The translations under genes and the position numbers were made by a program. From contig USRA01000003.1 in the NCBI GenBank assembly GCA_900557035.1, positions 1 through 64,000 of the forward strand: a stretch of DNA of 64,000 nucleotides. Reading direction: 5' to 3'. Positions within the stretch are counted from its first letter, which is position 1; every line of letters begins with the position of its first letter. This stretch comes from an uncultured Prevotella sp. Lineage in GTDB: Bacteria > Bacteroidota > Bacteroidia > Bacteroidales > Bacteroidaceae. Below the pieces are notes generated by a model, which saw nothing but the letters and a program-made list of their open reading frames with translations, made no database searches and had not been told where the DNA came from. Below, piece by piece: positions 1-7,977 of this stretch.

Positions 1-128
1 AGCACCCAGAGAAGGAAGAGTACCAGAACTTCACCATCCGTGTAAGTGGTTACGCTGTTAAGTTCATCGACTTGACACGTGAGCAGCAGCTCGATGTAAT
101 CGCTCGTCAGGCTCACGAGAGACTCTAA
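1..128 (+). CDS. pflB: Formate C-acetyltransferase (pyruvate formate-lyase), C-terminal end, partial
   Basis: The last 41 codons of a gene entering from the left, read in the frame starting at base 3 and ending at TAA 126-128. The tail [20 protein letters not shown] is the hallmark C-terminus of pyruvate formate-lyase and contains the glycyl-radical loop RVSGYAV, whose Gly carries the radical. The enzyme converts pyruvate and CoA to acetyl-CoA and formate under anaerobic conditions. The activating enzyme gene pflA lies 400 bp downstream on the same strand, which supports the call. A rho-independent terminator follows directly, so pflA is probably not simply read through from pflB. Confidence 0.93.
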   Translation, partial: HPEKEEYQNFTIRVSGYAVKFIDLTREQQLDVIARQAHERL

Positions 129-147
129 TCAATTAGAAGATAAATAC

Positions 148-190
148 TGCCCGCTAGATTTTCTTTCCGAGGATATTTAGCGGGCATTTT
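148..190 (+). terminator. Terminator after pflB
   Basis: Perfect 9-bp stem TGCCCGCTA (148-156) with TAGCGGGCA (178-186), 21-base loop, followed by TTTTTA. It is placed 20 bp after the pflB stop. Confidence 0.85.
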
Positions 191-235
191 TAGCTTATTT
201 AACTGCAAAATAGAGCAAGATATTGATAATTTTAC

Positions 236-243
236 TAACTTTG
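236..243 (+). promoter_or_regulatory. -7 box TAACTTTG directly before a start codon
   Basis: TAACTTTG fits the Bacteroidota -7 consensus TAnnTTTG. It ends only 4 bp before ATG 248, so transcription would begin at or very near the start codon (leaderless or nearly so). No clear TTTG was seen about 20 bp upstream, so the promoter call is moderate. Confidence 0.5.
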
Positions 244-247
244 CCGT

Positions 248-463
248 ATGAATTTATCAAAGGATGGAAAAAGAACTTTATTTGCTGAAGCAAGTAAGTT
301 CTGTTTGGATATAGCCAAGTTAGTTATTGGTGGTGTCCTTTTGGCGGGCATCATGAAGGAAGATATTGATAAAACTACTCTTTATACATTAGGAGTTCTT
401 ATAGTCTTATTCTTTACCTTCTTGGATTTCTTGTTTTTAATTATTTCTAAAAAGATAAAATAA
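248..463 (+). CDS. Small two-helix membrane protein, unknown function
   Basis: A 71-residue protein with two hydrophobic stretches: about residues 20-37 (LDIAKLVIGGVLLAGI) and 45-66 (LYTLGVLIVLFFTFLDFLFLII), with a lysine-rich N-terminus and a KK.IK C-terminus. This predicts a small inner-membrane hairpin. Proteins of this shape occur widely in Bacteroidales as DUF-type small membrane proteins, but I do not recognise a defined function. It lies between pflB and pflA with its own -7 box. The next ORF (465-554) starts one base after its stop, suggesting coupled translation. Confidence 0.6.
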   Translation: MNLSKDGKRTLFAEASKFCLDIAKLVIGGVLLAGIMKEDIDKTTLYTLGVLIVLFFTFLDFLFLIISKKIK

Positions 464-464
464 T

Positions 465-554
465 ATGGGTGTATTTCTTTTTTTAGGTGTTATAGCCTTA
501 TTTATGAGTCTTTTTGCATTGTGGGGAGTATATGATCTTCGAAAGAATGCATAA
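465..554 (+). CDS. 29-residue hydrophobic micro-ORF overlapping pflA start
   Basis: ATG at 465 opens a 29-codon frame ending TAA 552-554. It encodes one hydrophobic helix (GVFLFLGVIALFMSLFALWGVY) followed by DLRKNA, a typical single-pass small membrane protein with a charged cytosolic tail. It starts one base after the stop of the 71-residue membrane protein and overlaps the first 23 bases of pflA in another frame. This suggests a coupled trio. It is too short to prove from one sequence. The clean helix plus charged tail and tight spacing argue for a real gene. Confidence 0.45.
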   Translation: MGVFLFLGVIALFMSLFALWGVYDLRKNA

Positions 555-1293
555 AGGTTTTGTTCACAGTATAGAGAGCTTTGGTTCGGTAGATGGACCA
601 GGCATCCGTTTTCTGATTTTTCTGCAGGGGTGTCCGATGCGCTGTCAGTTCTGCCACAATCCGGATTCGTGGAAGACGGGAGTGGGAGAGGAATGGACAG
701 CTGATGACCTTCTGGACAAGGCAGAGCGATTCAAGAGTTATTGGGGAGACAAGGGCGGTATTACCGTGAGCGGTGGAGAAGCCCTGATGCAGATAGACTT
801 TCTCATCGAACTCTTCGAGAAAGCCCATCAGCGTGGCATCAATACCTGTCTCGATACATCAGCCCAGCCTTTCAGAAGAGATGGAAAAATTTTTGAAAAA
901 TTTGAGCGTCTGATGGCTGTTACTGATACGGTTCTTCTGGATATCAAGCATATCAATGATGAAGAGCATCGCAAGTTGACGCTTCATAGCAATAAGAACA
1001 TACTCGATTGTGCCCGCTATCTTAGCGAGATTCACAAACCGGTATGGATTCGCCACGTGCTCATTCCAGGTATTACCGATGAGGATGAATACCTGGAAGA
1101 GTTGAGAGACTTCCTCTCTACGCTCAGCAATATCCAGCGCATAGATGTATTGCCTTATCATACGATGGGCATCTACAAATATGAGAAGCTGGGAATCCCT
1201 TATCCGCTTGAGGGCATAGAACCTCCTAGCAGTGAACGTGTGGCTCATGCCGAATCTATATTGCAGAAGGCATCTTGTGCAATGCTACCATAG
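532..1293 (+). CDS. pflA: Pyruvate formate-lyase activating enzyme
   Basis: A radical-SAM enzyme that installs the glycyl radical on PflB. Near the N-terminus it has HSIESFGSVDGPGIRF, then the [4Fe-4S] motif CPMRCQFCHNPDSW (CxxxCxxC), and SGGEALMQ, all diagnostic of PflA. Length is 253 residues, normal for the family. I chose ATG 532 because GGGGAG lies 5 bp upstream; an in-frame TTG at 514 would add six residues. The 3' end overlaps the tail of the opposite-strand response-regulator remnant by 38 bp. The neighbouring pflB fragment confirms the pathway. Confidence 0.93.
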   Translation: MIFERMHKGFVHSIESFGSVDGPGIRFLIFLQGCPMRCQFCHNPDSWKTGVGEEWTADDLLDKAERFKSYWGDKGGITVSGGEALMQIDFLIELFEKAHQRGINTCLDTSAQPFRRDGKIFEKFERLMAVTDTVLLDIKHINDEEHRKLTLHSNKNILDCARYLSEIHKPVWIRHVLIPGITDEDEYLEELRDFLSTLSNIQRIDVLPYHTMGIYKYEKLGIPYPLEGIEPPSSERVAHAESILQKASCAMLP

Positions 1294-1688
1294 TTGGGCT
1301 TGCCTTGGGCGTAGGCTCAACTATGTTTTCTTTATGGGTTTCTACAGAGCTGACCAGGCGTGCCTTGATGATAGGCTTGCAGATATAGTCGTTCACACCC
1401 ATCTCATAGCAGTCGTCGATGTTGTCCTTGTTGTTGAGCAGGGAAACTACGATGATTGCCATCTCCGATTTGCTGTAAGAGGCTCTGACGTACTTGATGA
1501 CATCCCAGCCGTTTACATCGGGCATCATCAGGTCGAGTAGGATGATGTTGGGCTGGAAGCTATCTACCATTTCGATAGCTTTAGCTCCACCATCCGCTTT
1601 CTGAATCTCAACGTCTAAGCCTTTCAGCAACTAATTCAATATTCTCGTGAATATCATCTACTACTAATATTTTACATTTACTATTCAT
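1256..1688 (-). pseudogene. Frameshifted single-domain response regulator (CheY-like)
   Basis: Read leftwards, ATG 1688 starts MNSKCKILVVDDIHENIELV, with the acidic Asp pair of a receiver domain, but this frame stops at TGA 1608-1610 after 26 codons. The rest of the domain continues in a second frame (open from TTG 1630). It contains the phospho-acceptor region IILLDLMMPDVNGWDVI and the conserved lysine NDYICKPI, ending at 1256. Joined, the two parts make one normal receiver domain of about 140 residues with a short unconserved tail and no DNA-binding domain. One small indel around 1608-1630 explains the break. It is either a true pseudogene or a sequencing error. The 3' end overlaps pflA tail to tail. 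Confidence 0.75.
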
Positions 1689-1881
1689 TTCTCGCAACTG
1701 TTGCGACAATCCTAAGCCCTTACCTTATGGATTCCGTTGGGCGGATTAAATATTCTTAAAGCGAAAAAAGTTTTGTGCTGAGTACTATGGAGTTACCTTT
1801 TCCTGGTGGTAACGGAGTTGTGAAATTGTCTAAAATCCGGGTACGTTTTTATGGAATCATATATGTTTCAAAAGAGAAACT

Positions 1882-1912
1882 GAAAGAGGGGGTTGTTTTC
1901 GACACCTCTTTC
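1882..1912 (-). terminator. Hairpin terminator downstream of the zeta-like gene
   Basis: Stem GAAAGAGG (1882-1889) with CCTCTTTC (1905-1912). On the minus strand it is followed by AGTTTCTCTTTT. It lies 18 bp past the stop of the 1930-2538 gene. Confidence 0.6.
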
Positions 1913-1929
1913 GTTTTCTCCATTCTTGT

Positions 1930-2538
1930 CTATTCTTCTTTGTTGGCAATGCCTATAGCCCATTCTGGAATCTCTTTCACGTATTCCTTAAATATTTTAC
2001 CTTCTGTCATTCTAAAAAGAAGTTGAGCTTCAATACCGTCAATTGAGTTGTCATATACGTATGTACGGTCGGCGTATTGGGATGCTATTTCGCAATTGAT
2101 GATGGATTTGGCATATCGTGAAATAATCTTTGTAATCGGTACATCGTGTCCACCTTTCATTACTCTAGTAGCAATTCTTGAAGCATTTATTGTTGGCGAG
2201 GAGGTTCCTACAAAAAAGAGACGAATAAAAAATCCTGCTTCTTTAGCTCTTTTGATAAAGTCAATTTTCTCGGCAGTGGACATTACTGTTTCGAAAATTA
2301 TACTATGTTTATTGTTGAGGCATTCTTCTCTTTGAGCCTGGCAGTATTGAGCTGCTTTTAAAACTGCATCTTGATTGTTCCAATCGCCAAACATATTTTG
2401 TGCAATATTGTCAGGGTTGATATAAATAGAATCTTCTAGCCATTCGTGGTGTAATACACGACTGGTTATTGTTGTCTTTCCAGAACCATTAGGTCCTGCA
2501 ATGACAATTAAAACGGGTTTGTGTATTTTTGCCTCCAT
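1930..2538 (-). CDS. Zeta-toxin-like P-loop kinase
   Basis: A 202-residue P-loop protein. The Walker A motif GPNGSGKTT is at residues 15-23, followed by YINPDNIA (about 39-46), FETVMST (82-88) and RVMKGGHDVP (125-134). These landmarks belong to the zeta-toxin/chloramphenicol-phosphotransferase-like kinase family, whose studied members phosphorylate UDP-N-acetylglucosamine or other small substrates. The start codon overlaps the stop of a 63-residue upstream ORF by one base, so the pair is translationally coupled. This is the standard layout of a toxin-antitoxin operon with the antitoxin first. The toxin role is inferred from family and context; stand-alone housekeeping kinases of this fold also exist. 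Confidence 0.72.
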   Translation of the reverse strand: MEAKIHKPVLIVIAGPNGSGKTTITSRVLHHEWLEDSIYINPDNIAQNMFGDWNNQDAVLKAAQYCQAQREECLNNKHSIIFETVMSTAEKIDFIKRAKEAGFFIRLFFVGTSSPTINASRIATRVMKGGHDVPITKIISRYAKSIINCEIASQYADRTYVYDNSIDGIEAQLLFRMTEGKIFKEYVKEIPEWAIGIANKEE

Positions 2539-2729
2539 TAATTCAAATTGAATTTTTGTCGTTGTTCTTTAGCCTGTTTTTGCATATTGGCAAAATAACT
2601 TCTGTAAGCTTCTTCGTTTTCTCTGTTGTATATTTCGGCTGCCTCGTGCATAATCTGAGCCAGCATTTCATCTGTTGGCTCTTCCATGCTTGTCAGCCGA
2701 TAGCTATTTAATTCTTTTTCTGAAATCAT
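2538..2729 (-). CDS. Small partner of zeta-like kinase (putative antitoxin)
   Basis: A 63-residue charged, helical protein with no transmembrane segment (...TDEMLAQIMHEAAEIYNREN...). Its stop overlaps the ATG of the kinase gene by one base. Its size, charge, helical character and position directly upstream of a zeta-type kinase fit a cognate antitoxin. The sequence does not clearly match the classical epsilon antitoxin, so it would be a different antitoxin family. A glutamine/lysine-rich C-terminus (KQAKEQRQKF) may fold on binding. Confidence 0.55.
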   Translation of the reverse strand: MISEKELNSYRLTSMEEPTDEMLAQIMHEAAEIYNRENEEAYRSYFANMQKQAKEQRQKFNLN

Positions 2730-2838
2730 AATTCTAATATTTTTAAATATGGCGCAAATATACGATTATTTTCTGAAACGTGCAAGAAAATCCTGTTTTT
2801 TTAGTAAAACTTGCATAATAAGGCATAAAAGACGTGTC

Positions 2839-3014
2839 AAAAGAGCCTTAATTGCTATTCAAAAGAGCCTAACGTAACGCTTAATTAAGCCTAACGTAGA
2901 CCTTAATTGAGGCTTAATTGGATGGTAAGTAAGGCTCTTTTGCAAGGCATTTGAGGCTCTATTGCAAGGTATTTGAGGCTTTTTTACAAGGCATTTGAGG
3001 CTTTTTGCAATCTT
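2839..3014. repeat. Array of eight degenerate 22-bp units
   Basis: Cutting the sequence every 22 bp from 2839 gives eight aligned units. The first three carry GCCT (AAAAGAGCCT..., AAAAGAGCCT..., AATTAAGCCT...). The next five carry the complementary AGGCT at the same phase (AATTGAGGCT, AAGTAAGGCT, ATTTGAGGCT x3). The last units share CAAGGCATTTGAGGCT. The ends form an inverted pair, AAAAGAGCCTTA (2839-2850) against TAAGGCTCTTTT (2930-2941). The array fills most of the 363-bp space between the divergent toxin operon and the GIN-domain lipoprotein gene. No spacer-repeat alternation is present, so it is not CRISPR. Confidence 0.8.
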
Positions 3015-3092
3015 TTTGTCCCTTTTTTGCAACCTTTCGGGTTTCTTTTGCGTCTAAGCATCAGAATATTGAAAATTTAAAATTGAAAGAGT

Positions 3093-3962
3093 ATGAAAAC
3101 AATGAGTATTTGGGTTGCTTCGGCAACTTTGTTTCTTGCCTCTATGGGCATCTGTTCCTGCAGTATGGGTTCTACCACCACTTCTGAAATGAAGGGGGGC
3201 CTGGAGTTTACGCAGGATGATTTGAGAGAGAAGCCTTTCAAGGCTATCGACGTGGATATGGTTGCCAGTGTCTATTATACACAGAACGACGGCGATGAAT
3301 GCAGTGTGCGACTGGATTACTCTGCCATCAAGGATGCTGAGTTCGCTCAGAAACTCAAGGAGAAAATCAAGGTGGTTTATCGTGACGGCGAGGTGAAGAT
3401 CGGTCTCACCGGAAGACTCAAGGTGCCTACTATGTGCAGCTCGGAAAAATATAGATTGAAGATTTATATCACCAGTCCTGATCTGGTGAAGATTACTCAG
3501 GAAGGGGTAGGGGATTTCTATGCTAAGTCTATCAACAGTGACCGCCTGGAAATCGATAACGAAGGCGTAGGCTCTGTCAGCATCAAGCAGATTCTTGCCA
3601 ACAGACTGGATGTTACCAACGAGGGGGTAGGGTCCGTCAGCATCGATCATGCCAAGGGCGATGTGATGAAGATTGACAACGAAGGCGTAGGCTCCGTAAA
3701 GGTAGGCAACGTGGCGATGGGCGACCTGAAGGTGGATAACGAGGGTGTAGGCTCCGTAACGCTCGATTTCTTCAAGGGCGGAAATCTGAAGATCAACAAT
3801 GATGGCGTGGGTAAGGTAAGCGCCAAGGTTGACTGTCAGGTTCTGAATGTTGATCTGGATGGTGTTGGCGGCGTGCATCTGAGCGGTGTCACCGGCAAAT
3901 ATACCCGTCATAAGGACGGTGTTGGAAGCATCTCTGACGGAAATCTGAAAGTTGGTAGATAA
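3093..3962 (+). CDS. GIN/DUF2807-type lipoprotein with GVG repeats
   Basis: A 289-residue exported protein. The N-terminus is a signal peptide ending in a cysteine-containing segment (MGICSCS), so it is likely a lipoprotein anchored at Cys21 or Cys23. From about residue 35 it matches the GIN/DUF2807 fold: FKAIDVDMVASVYYTQ, then eight turns each centred on GVG (EGVGDFY, NEGVGSV x4, DGVGKV, DGVGGV, DGVGSI) spaced about 18-20 residues apart. This predicts a right-handed parallel beta-helix. Such proteins are common at the Bacteroidota surface or periplasm; the molecular function is unknown. The DNA also repeats (AACGAAGGCGTAGGCTC-like segments), so the gene can expand or contract by recombination. 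Confidence 0.78.
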   Translation: MKTMSIWVASATLFLASMGICSCSMGSTTTSEMKGGLEFTQDDLREKPFKAIDVDMVASVYYTQNDGDECSVRLDYSAIKDAEFAQKLKEKIKVVYRDGEVKIGLTGRLKVPTMCSSEKYRLKIYITSPDLVKITQEGVGDFYAKSINSDRLEIDNEGVGSVSIKQILANRLDVTNEGVGSVSIDHAKGDVMKIDNEGVGSVKVGNVAMGDLKVDNEGVGSVTLDFFKGGNLKINNDGVGKVSAKVDCQVLNVDLDGVGGVHLSGVTGKYTRHKDGVGSISDGNLKVGR

Positions 3963-4005
3963 CGTAAGTTACTGAAAATCAAAATAAAAAGACAGGGAGG
4001 ATGAA

Positions 4006-4058
4006 AGCCCAAGTTAAATTGCGAAGAATTGAGCGATTTAACTTGGGCTAAGTTTCTT
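4006..4058 (+). terminator. Strong terminator after GIN lipoprotein gene
   Basis: Perfect 14-bp stem AGCCCAAGTTAAAT (4006-4019) with ATTTAACTTGGGCT (4036-4049), then a T-rich run. Confidence 0.85.
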
Positions 4059-4170
4059 CTTATTTTTCTATTTTTTCTTTTATTTATTTTCTTTTTTATC
4101 TTTTCTTCTTGCTACTTCTTCTTGTCGTTTTTTCTTTTCTTTTTTTCTTTTTTTCTTTTTCTTCTTCTTA
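4050..4170. other. Long polypyrimidine tract
   Basis: About 120 bp almost entirely T and C on the plus strand (runs of TTTTTTCTTTT and TTCTTCTT), between a terminator and the opposite-strand DUF5020 gene. No ORF or promoter is visible in it. Confidence 0.8.
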
Positions 4171-4200
4171 AAGAAAATCTCTGTTAGCCATTTTTGACAA

Positions 4201-4947
4201 TTAGAAGTCCCACTTCACACCCAGGCAAGGGCGAACCTTTGCTCCATCGGTGCTGCCGAAGTTATTGGTGATTTCTACCTCACCACCCAGACTCAGGTTC
4301 TCGCAGCCGAAGTGCTGACCTACATTGTACCACAGCTGTGGCTCGGTGATGAATACTGTATGGCGGGTCTTAGCCTTGCCGTCGCCATCTACAGTTCCGT
4401 GGGTTTCCCACCAGAAATCAGCGAAGCCGTCAAACTTCAATCCCTTTACTCCGAAGAGGTCGTTGCAGGTCCATACGGCAGTCAACTGCATTGGAACATT
4501 CTGGTCGGTCTTGCGGATGGTCTTGTAGAGAACATCCAGATTCAGGGTGTTCTTGTAGGTAGCATCGTGAATCAGATACTCCACACCGAAGAGCCAGGCA
4601 TTGTTGATAGGGTAGTTCTTGGTGATACCACCATTGTACTCTACGTGCAGGCTCCAGTTCTTCATGCTGCTGTTCTGCCAGAAGTTCAAGGCACGTGAAA
4701 TCTCGGTATAGGTGCCGCCCTGGGCTACGTTTGGACTGTTAGGGTCCATCTTGTCGTAGTTGAAATCGTGGTCAACGAAGAAGTAGGTGCTTCCCCATTT
4801 GTCCTGCTTGAACATCTCCAAGGTCAGGGTTACATACTTGCGGTCGGTACCGAAATCATAAAGAATCTGTGCGTTGGTCTGTGCAAGAGTCTTGCTTGCT
4901 GGAAGCAATGCCAATGCCATCAGCAGGAGGCTTTTTAATTTTCTCAT
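4201..4947 (-). CDS. DUF5020 outer-membrane beta-barrel protein
   Basis: A 248-residue protein with a Sec signal peptide (MRKLKSLLLMALALLPASKTLAQ). The mature part has alternating aromatic/polar strands (YFFVDHDFNYD, WSLHVEYNGG, FDGFADFWWETHG) and ends in the aromatic GVKWDF. That is the signature of an outer-membrane beta-barrel targeted by the BAM machinery. The pattern matches DUF5020, which resembles the nucleoside channel Tsx; a nucleoside transport role is only suggested by that resemblance. It stands alone, separated from glyA by a terminator, and has no recognisable operon partner. Confidence 0.75.
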   Translation of the reverse strand: MRKLKSLLLMALALLPASKTLAQTNAQILYDFGTDRKYVTLTLEMFKQDKWGSTYFFVDHDFNYDKMDPNSPNVAQGGTYTEISRALNFWQNSSMKNWSLHVEYNGGITKNYPINNAWLFGVEYLIHDATYKNTLNLDVLYKTIRKTDQNVPMQLTAVWTCNDLFGVKGLKFDGFADFWWETHGTVDGDGKAKTRHTVFITEPQLWYNVGQHFGCENLSLGGEVEITNNFGSTDGAKVRPCLGVKWDF

Positions 4948-4998
4948 AACAATGTTTTCTTGTTTTTGATGATAAAGTTTAAAATATGATACTGAACT

Positions 4999-5036
4999 AA
5001 AAAAGACTGCGAATATGATACCCGCAGTCTTTTTTT
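4999..5036 (-). terminator. Terminator downstream of glyA
   Basis: Stem AAAAAAGACTGCG (4999-5011) with CGCAGTCTTTTTT (5023-5035), with U-tracts on both strands. It lies just after the glyA stop and ahead of the DUF5020 gene on the minus strand. Confidence 0.88.
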
Positions 5037-5099
5037 GTACATATAAATCAAATCGGTTTTTCCTTTGCTTAGATGTAAATCCAATCTTTTTTTCTTGGC

Positions 5100-6380
5100 T
5101 TAGTAAGCGAAGAGAGGATAATCCTTCATGGTCTCGTTCACCTTCTCACGAACGCGGGCGATGACCTTCTCATCCTCTGGTGAATTCAATACTTCCTCGA
5201 TGAGCTCTGCGATGAGGTGCATCATATCCTCCTTGGCGCCACGGGTTGTCATGGCAGCTGTACCCAGGCGGATACCTGAAGTCTGGAAGGCAGAACGTGA
5301 ATCGAATGGAACCATGTTCTTGTTCACTGTGATGTCTGCTGCAACGAGCGCATTCTCAGCTACTTTACCAGTGAGGTCTGGATATTTACTTCGGAGGTCA
5401 ACGAGCATAGAGTGGTTGTCTGTACCACCGCTTACGATACCGAAACCGCGACCCATCAGATCGTCTGCAAGAACGGCAGCGTTCTTCTTTACCTGCATTG
5501 CATACTCCTTCCAGGATGGCTGCAGGTTCTCATTGAAGGCAACAGCCTTGGCAGCGATGACGTGCTCCAGCGGACCGCCCTGCTGACCAGGGAATACGGC
5601 GGAATTCAAGAGCATGCTCATCTTCTTCACTTCGCCCTTCTTGGTAGTCAATCTCCATGGGTTGTAAAAATCCTTGCCCATCAGAATGATACCGCCACGA
5701 GGACCGCGGAGCGTCTTGTGGGTAGTAGAAGTTACGATGTGAGCGTACTTCAATGGGTTGTCGAGCAGACCTGCTGCAATCAGACCAGCAGGGTGAGCCA
5801 TATCAATCATCAGAAGGGCACCCACCTCATCGGCAATCTTGCGCATGCGGGCATAATCCCACTCACGGCTGTAAGCGCTACCGCCACCGATAATCAGCTT
5901 AGGCTTGTGCTCCAGAGCCAGCTTCTCCATCTCATCGTAATCCACACGACCCGTCTCCTTGTTCAGGTTGTAGCCGATAGGGTTGTAGAGAATACCAGAA
6001 GTATTGACGAGGCTACCATGAGAAAGGTGACCGCCGTGGTCGAGATTCAATCCCATAAAAGTATCACCCGGCTTGAGTACGGCGAGCAATACGGCAGCGT
6101 TAGCCTGAGCACCAGAGTGAGGCTGCACGTTGGCATACTCAGCACCAAAGACTTTCTTCACGCGTTCGATGGCAAGGTTCTCTACGATATCCACCACCTG
6201 GCATCCACCATAGTAGCGTTTGCCCGGCAGACCCTCTGCATACTTGTTGGTAAGGTAAGAACCCATAGCGTTCATCACCTCGTCACTCACGAAATTCTCA
6301 GAAGCAATCAGCTCCATACCTTTCAGCTGACGCTGATGTTCTCTTTCGATTAAGTCGAAAATCTCTTGATCTTTAACCAT
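5100..6380 (-). CDS. glyA: Serine hydroxymethyltransferase
   Basis: A 426-residue PLP enzyme that interconverts serine and glycine while loading tetrahydrofolate with a one-carbon unit. The PLP-binding lysine is K222 in [15 protein letters not shown]. Other hallmarks are ELIASENF near residue 24, [15 protein letters not shown] at 45-59 and HGGHLSHG at 115-122. Length is normal for bacterial GlyA. It sits 38 bp downstream of pyrI on the same strand, apparently as the last gene of a pyrB-pyrI-glyA operon. That links one-carbon supply to pyrimidine synthesis. Confidence 0.97.
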   Translation of the reverse strand: MVKDQEIFDLIEREHQRQLKGMELIASENFVSDEVMNAMGSYLTNKYAEGLPGKRYYGGCQVVDIVENLAIERVKKVFGAEYANVQPHSGAQANAAVLLAVLKPGDTFMGLNLDHGGHLSHGSLVNTSGILYNPIGYNLNKETGRVDYDEMEKLALEHKPKLIIGGGSAYSREWDYARMRKIADEVGALLMIDMAHPAGLIAAGLLDNPLKYAHIVTSTTHKTLRGPRGGIILMGKDFYNPWRLTTKKGEVKKMSMLLNSAVFPGQQGGPLEHVIAAKAVAFNENLQPSWKEYAMQVKKNAAVLADDLMGRGFGIVSGGTDNHSMLVDLRSKYPDLTGKVAENALVAADITVNKNMVPFDSRSAFQTSGIRLGTAAMTTRGAKEDMMHLIAELIEEVLNSPEDEKVIARVREKVNETMKDYPLFAY

Positions 6381-6418
6381 TTCTGTTTACTTTTTATGGT
6401 TGATGTTTATTGGATTCG

Positions 6419-6883
6419 TTACTTGCAAAGCTCCACTTTGCCCAATTGCTGCTCCTTATCGCAGTAATGGCAGCGTACGATACCGAGTACCTTATCTACG
6501 GTGTGGAAGAGGGTCTGCATAGGCTCGTTGTTGGTGATGCACTTAGGGTTGTTGCACTTAACGATGCCCTTGAGTGTATCTGGAGTCTTCACGGTCTTCT
6601 TCTCCACGATTTCGTAGTCCTTGATGATACTCAATCCGATGTTAGGAGCTACCACAGAGAGGCGGTTGATTTCCTCATCGGTAAAGTACTTGTTGGCAAC
6701 CTTGATGATGCCCTTCTTGCCGATCTTCTTGGAAGGCAAGTTGTAGCCGATGGTAACAGGAGTGTCCATCTTCTCCAACTGGAGCAGGTTGACCACCTGG
6801 TAGGTCTTCTCGGCTGGTATATGGTCGATTACGGTACCGTTCTCGATAGCCGCAACCACTAATTGACTTTTGTTATTTCCCAT
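6419..6883 (-). CDS. pyrI: Aspartate carbamoyltransferase regulatory subunit
   Basis: A 154-residue protein. The N-terminal allosteric nucleotide-binding domain ([19 protein letters not shown]) is followed by the C-terminal zinc domain with four cysteines in CNNPKC...CHYC. It binds the catalytic trimer PyrB and transmits CTP/ATP control. I take ATG 6883 ([10 protein letters not shown]). The frame also opens with GTG at 6895, which would add four residues without family support. It is encoded 31 bp after pyrB on the same strand. Confidence 0.95.
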   Translation of the reverse strand: MGNNKSQLVVAAIENGTVIDHIPAEKTYQVVNLLQLEKMDTPVTIGYNLPSKKIGKKGIIKVANKYFTDEEINRLSVVAPNIGLSIIKDYEIVEKKTVKTPDTLKGIVKCNNPKCITNNEPMQTLFHTVDKVLGIVRCHYCDKEQQLGKVELCK

Positions 6884-6914
6884 CTGTCTATTCACTAAAA
6901 CTGTTAACTATAAA

Positions 6915-7862
6915 CTATTCAATAATGGTCTTGTCGTTCTTCACGTCCTCCAGTGTGATACCGAGGCAGTGGCAGAAGATAGCCTCACGGGCATAGAGAC
7001 CATTCTGAGCCTGCTGGATGTAGTATGCATGTGGATCATCATCTACATCGTATGCAATCTCGTTGACACGTGGCAGCGGGTGCATGATCTTCATGTTCTC
7101 CTTCGCCTTGCAGAGCATGTCGCGCTTCAGGATATACACGTTCTTCACACGCTCGTACTCCATCAGGTCGCTGAAACGCTCCTTCTGTACACGGGTCATA
7201 TAGAGAATATCAGCGTCGGCAATCACATCCTCATTGAAATCCTCGTGCTCCACGTACTTGATGTTGTGCTCCTTGCAGTAGAGTTTGTACTCCTCTGGCA
7301 TGGCAAGCTCCTTAGGTGCGATGAAGTGGAAGGTAGGATTGAAGTGGCGCATAGCAGTGATAAGTGAGTGAACGGTGCGGCCATACTTGAGGTCACCCAC
7401 AAGATAGATGTTCAAGTTCTCCAGGGTTCCCTGGGTCTTGAAGATAGAGTAGAGGTCGAGCAAGCACTGTGATGGATGCATGTGGGCACCATCACCGGCA
7501 TTGACGATAGGCACTGGAGCTACCTCGCTGGCATACTGGGCTGCACCCTCGATGAAGTGGCGCATGGTGATGACGTCAGCGTAGTTGCTCACCATCAGAA
7601 TGGTGTCCTTCAGCGTTTCGCCCTTGGTCGTGCTGGATGTCTTGGCATCAGAGAAGCCGATGACACGGGCGCCAAGGCGATTGGCAGCTGTCTGGAAACT
7701 GAGTTGGGTACGAGTAGATGGTTCGAAAAAAAGGGTCGCTACGACCTTTCCCTTCAACAACTCCCTGTTGGGATGCTTTTCAAACTCTTGCGCCATTTCG
7801 AGGAGGTACATGATTTTCTCCTTCGAGAGGTCGGCAATCGTCACAAAATTATGTTTTTCCAT
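6915..7862 (-). CDS. pyrB: Aspartate carbamoyltransferase catalytic subunit
   Basis: Catalyses carbamoyl phosphate plus aspartate to N-carbamoyl-aspartate, the first committed pyrimidine step. It contains the carbamoyl-phosphate motif [15 protein letters not shown] and the [14 protein letters not shown] region near the C-terminus. About 315 residues from ATG 7862. An in-frame upstream start at 7898 is rejected because it would overlap the -7 box at 7896-7903 and adds residues unlike the family. First gene of pyrB-pyrI-glyA. Confidence 0.97.
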   Translation of the reverse strand: MEKHNFVTIADLSKEKIMYLLEMAQEFEKHPNRELLKGKVVATLFFEPSTRTQLSFQTAANRLGARVIGFSDAKTSSTTKGETLKDTILMVSNYADVITMRHFIEGAAQYASEVAPVPIVNAGDGAHMHPSQCLLDLYSIFKTQGTLENLNIYLVGDLKYGRTVHSLITAMRHFNPTFHFIAPKELAMPEEYKLYCKEHNIKYVEHEDFNEDVIADADILYMTRVQKERFSDLMEYERVKNVYILKRDMLCKAKENMKIMHPLPRVNEIAYDVDDDPHAYYIQQAQNGLYAREAIFCHCLGITLEDVKNDKTIIE

Positions 7863-7895
7863 ACGAATTTTGATTGAATGTTCTGAAATCGCCCC

Positions 7896-7903
7896 CAAAG
7901 TTA
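7896..7903 (-). promoter_or_regulatory. -7 box of pyrBI-glyA operon
   Basis: CAAAGTTA on the plus strand is TAACTTTG on the minus strand, 34 bp before the pyrB ATG. No good -33 TTTG at the usual spacing. Confidence 0.6.
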
Positions 7904-7946
7904 CATATAATTTCTGATTTATGTGCGATATTTCAAAACTTTTATG

Positions 7947-7954
7947 TAATTTTG
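7947..7954 (+). promoter_or_regulatory. -7 box of PBP1A gene
   Basis: TAATTTTG, 24 bp before ATG 7978. It is divergent from the pyrB promoter 44 bp away. It supports ATG 7978 over the in-frame ATG at 7921, which lies upstream of this box. Confidence 0.6.
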
Positions 7955-7977
7955 CACAAATAAATGAAGAAATAGAG

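Noticed and set aside
1689-1740. Peptide GKGLGLSQQLRE just upstream of the receiver domain, resembling a histidine-kinase G2 box
   Set aside because: The frame is preceded at once by a stop, no N or G1 box is found in any frame upstream, and the spacing to the receiver domain is too short for a kinase C-terminus. Probably chance.
2839-3014. Possible CRISPR array
   Set aside because: Units are contiguous and degenerate with no unique spacers, and no cas genes are present.
5412-6353. 313-codon ORF on the plus strand
   Set aside because: Lies fully antisense to glyA in a mirror frame; no family features.
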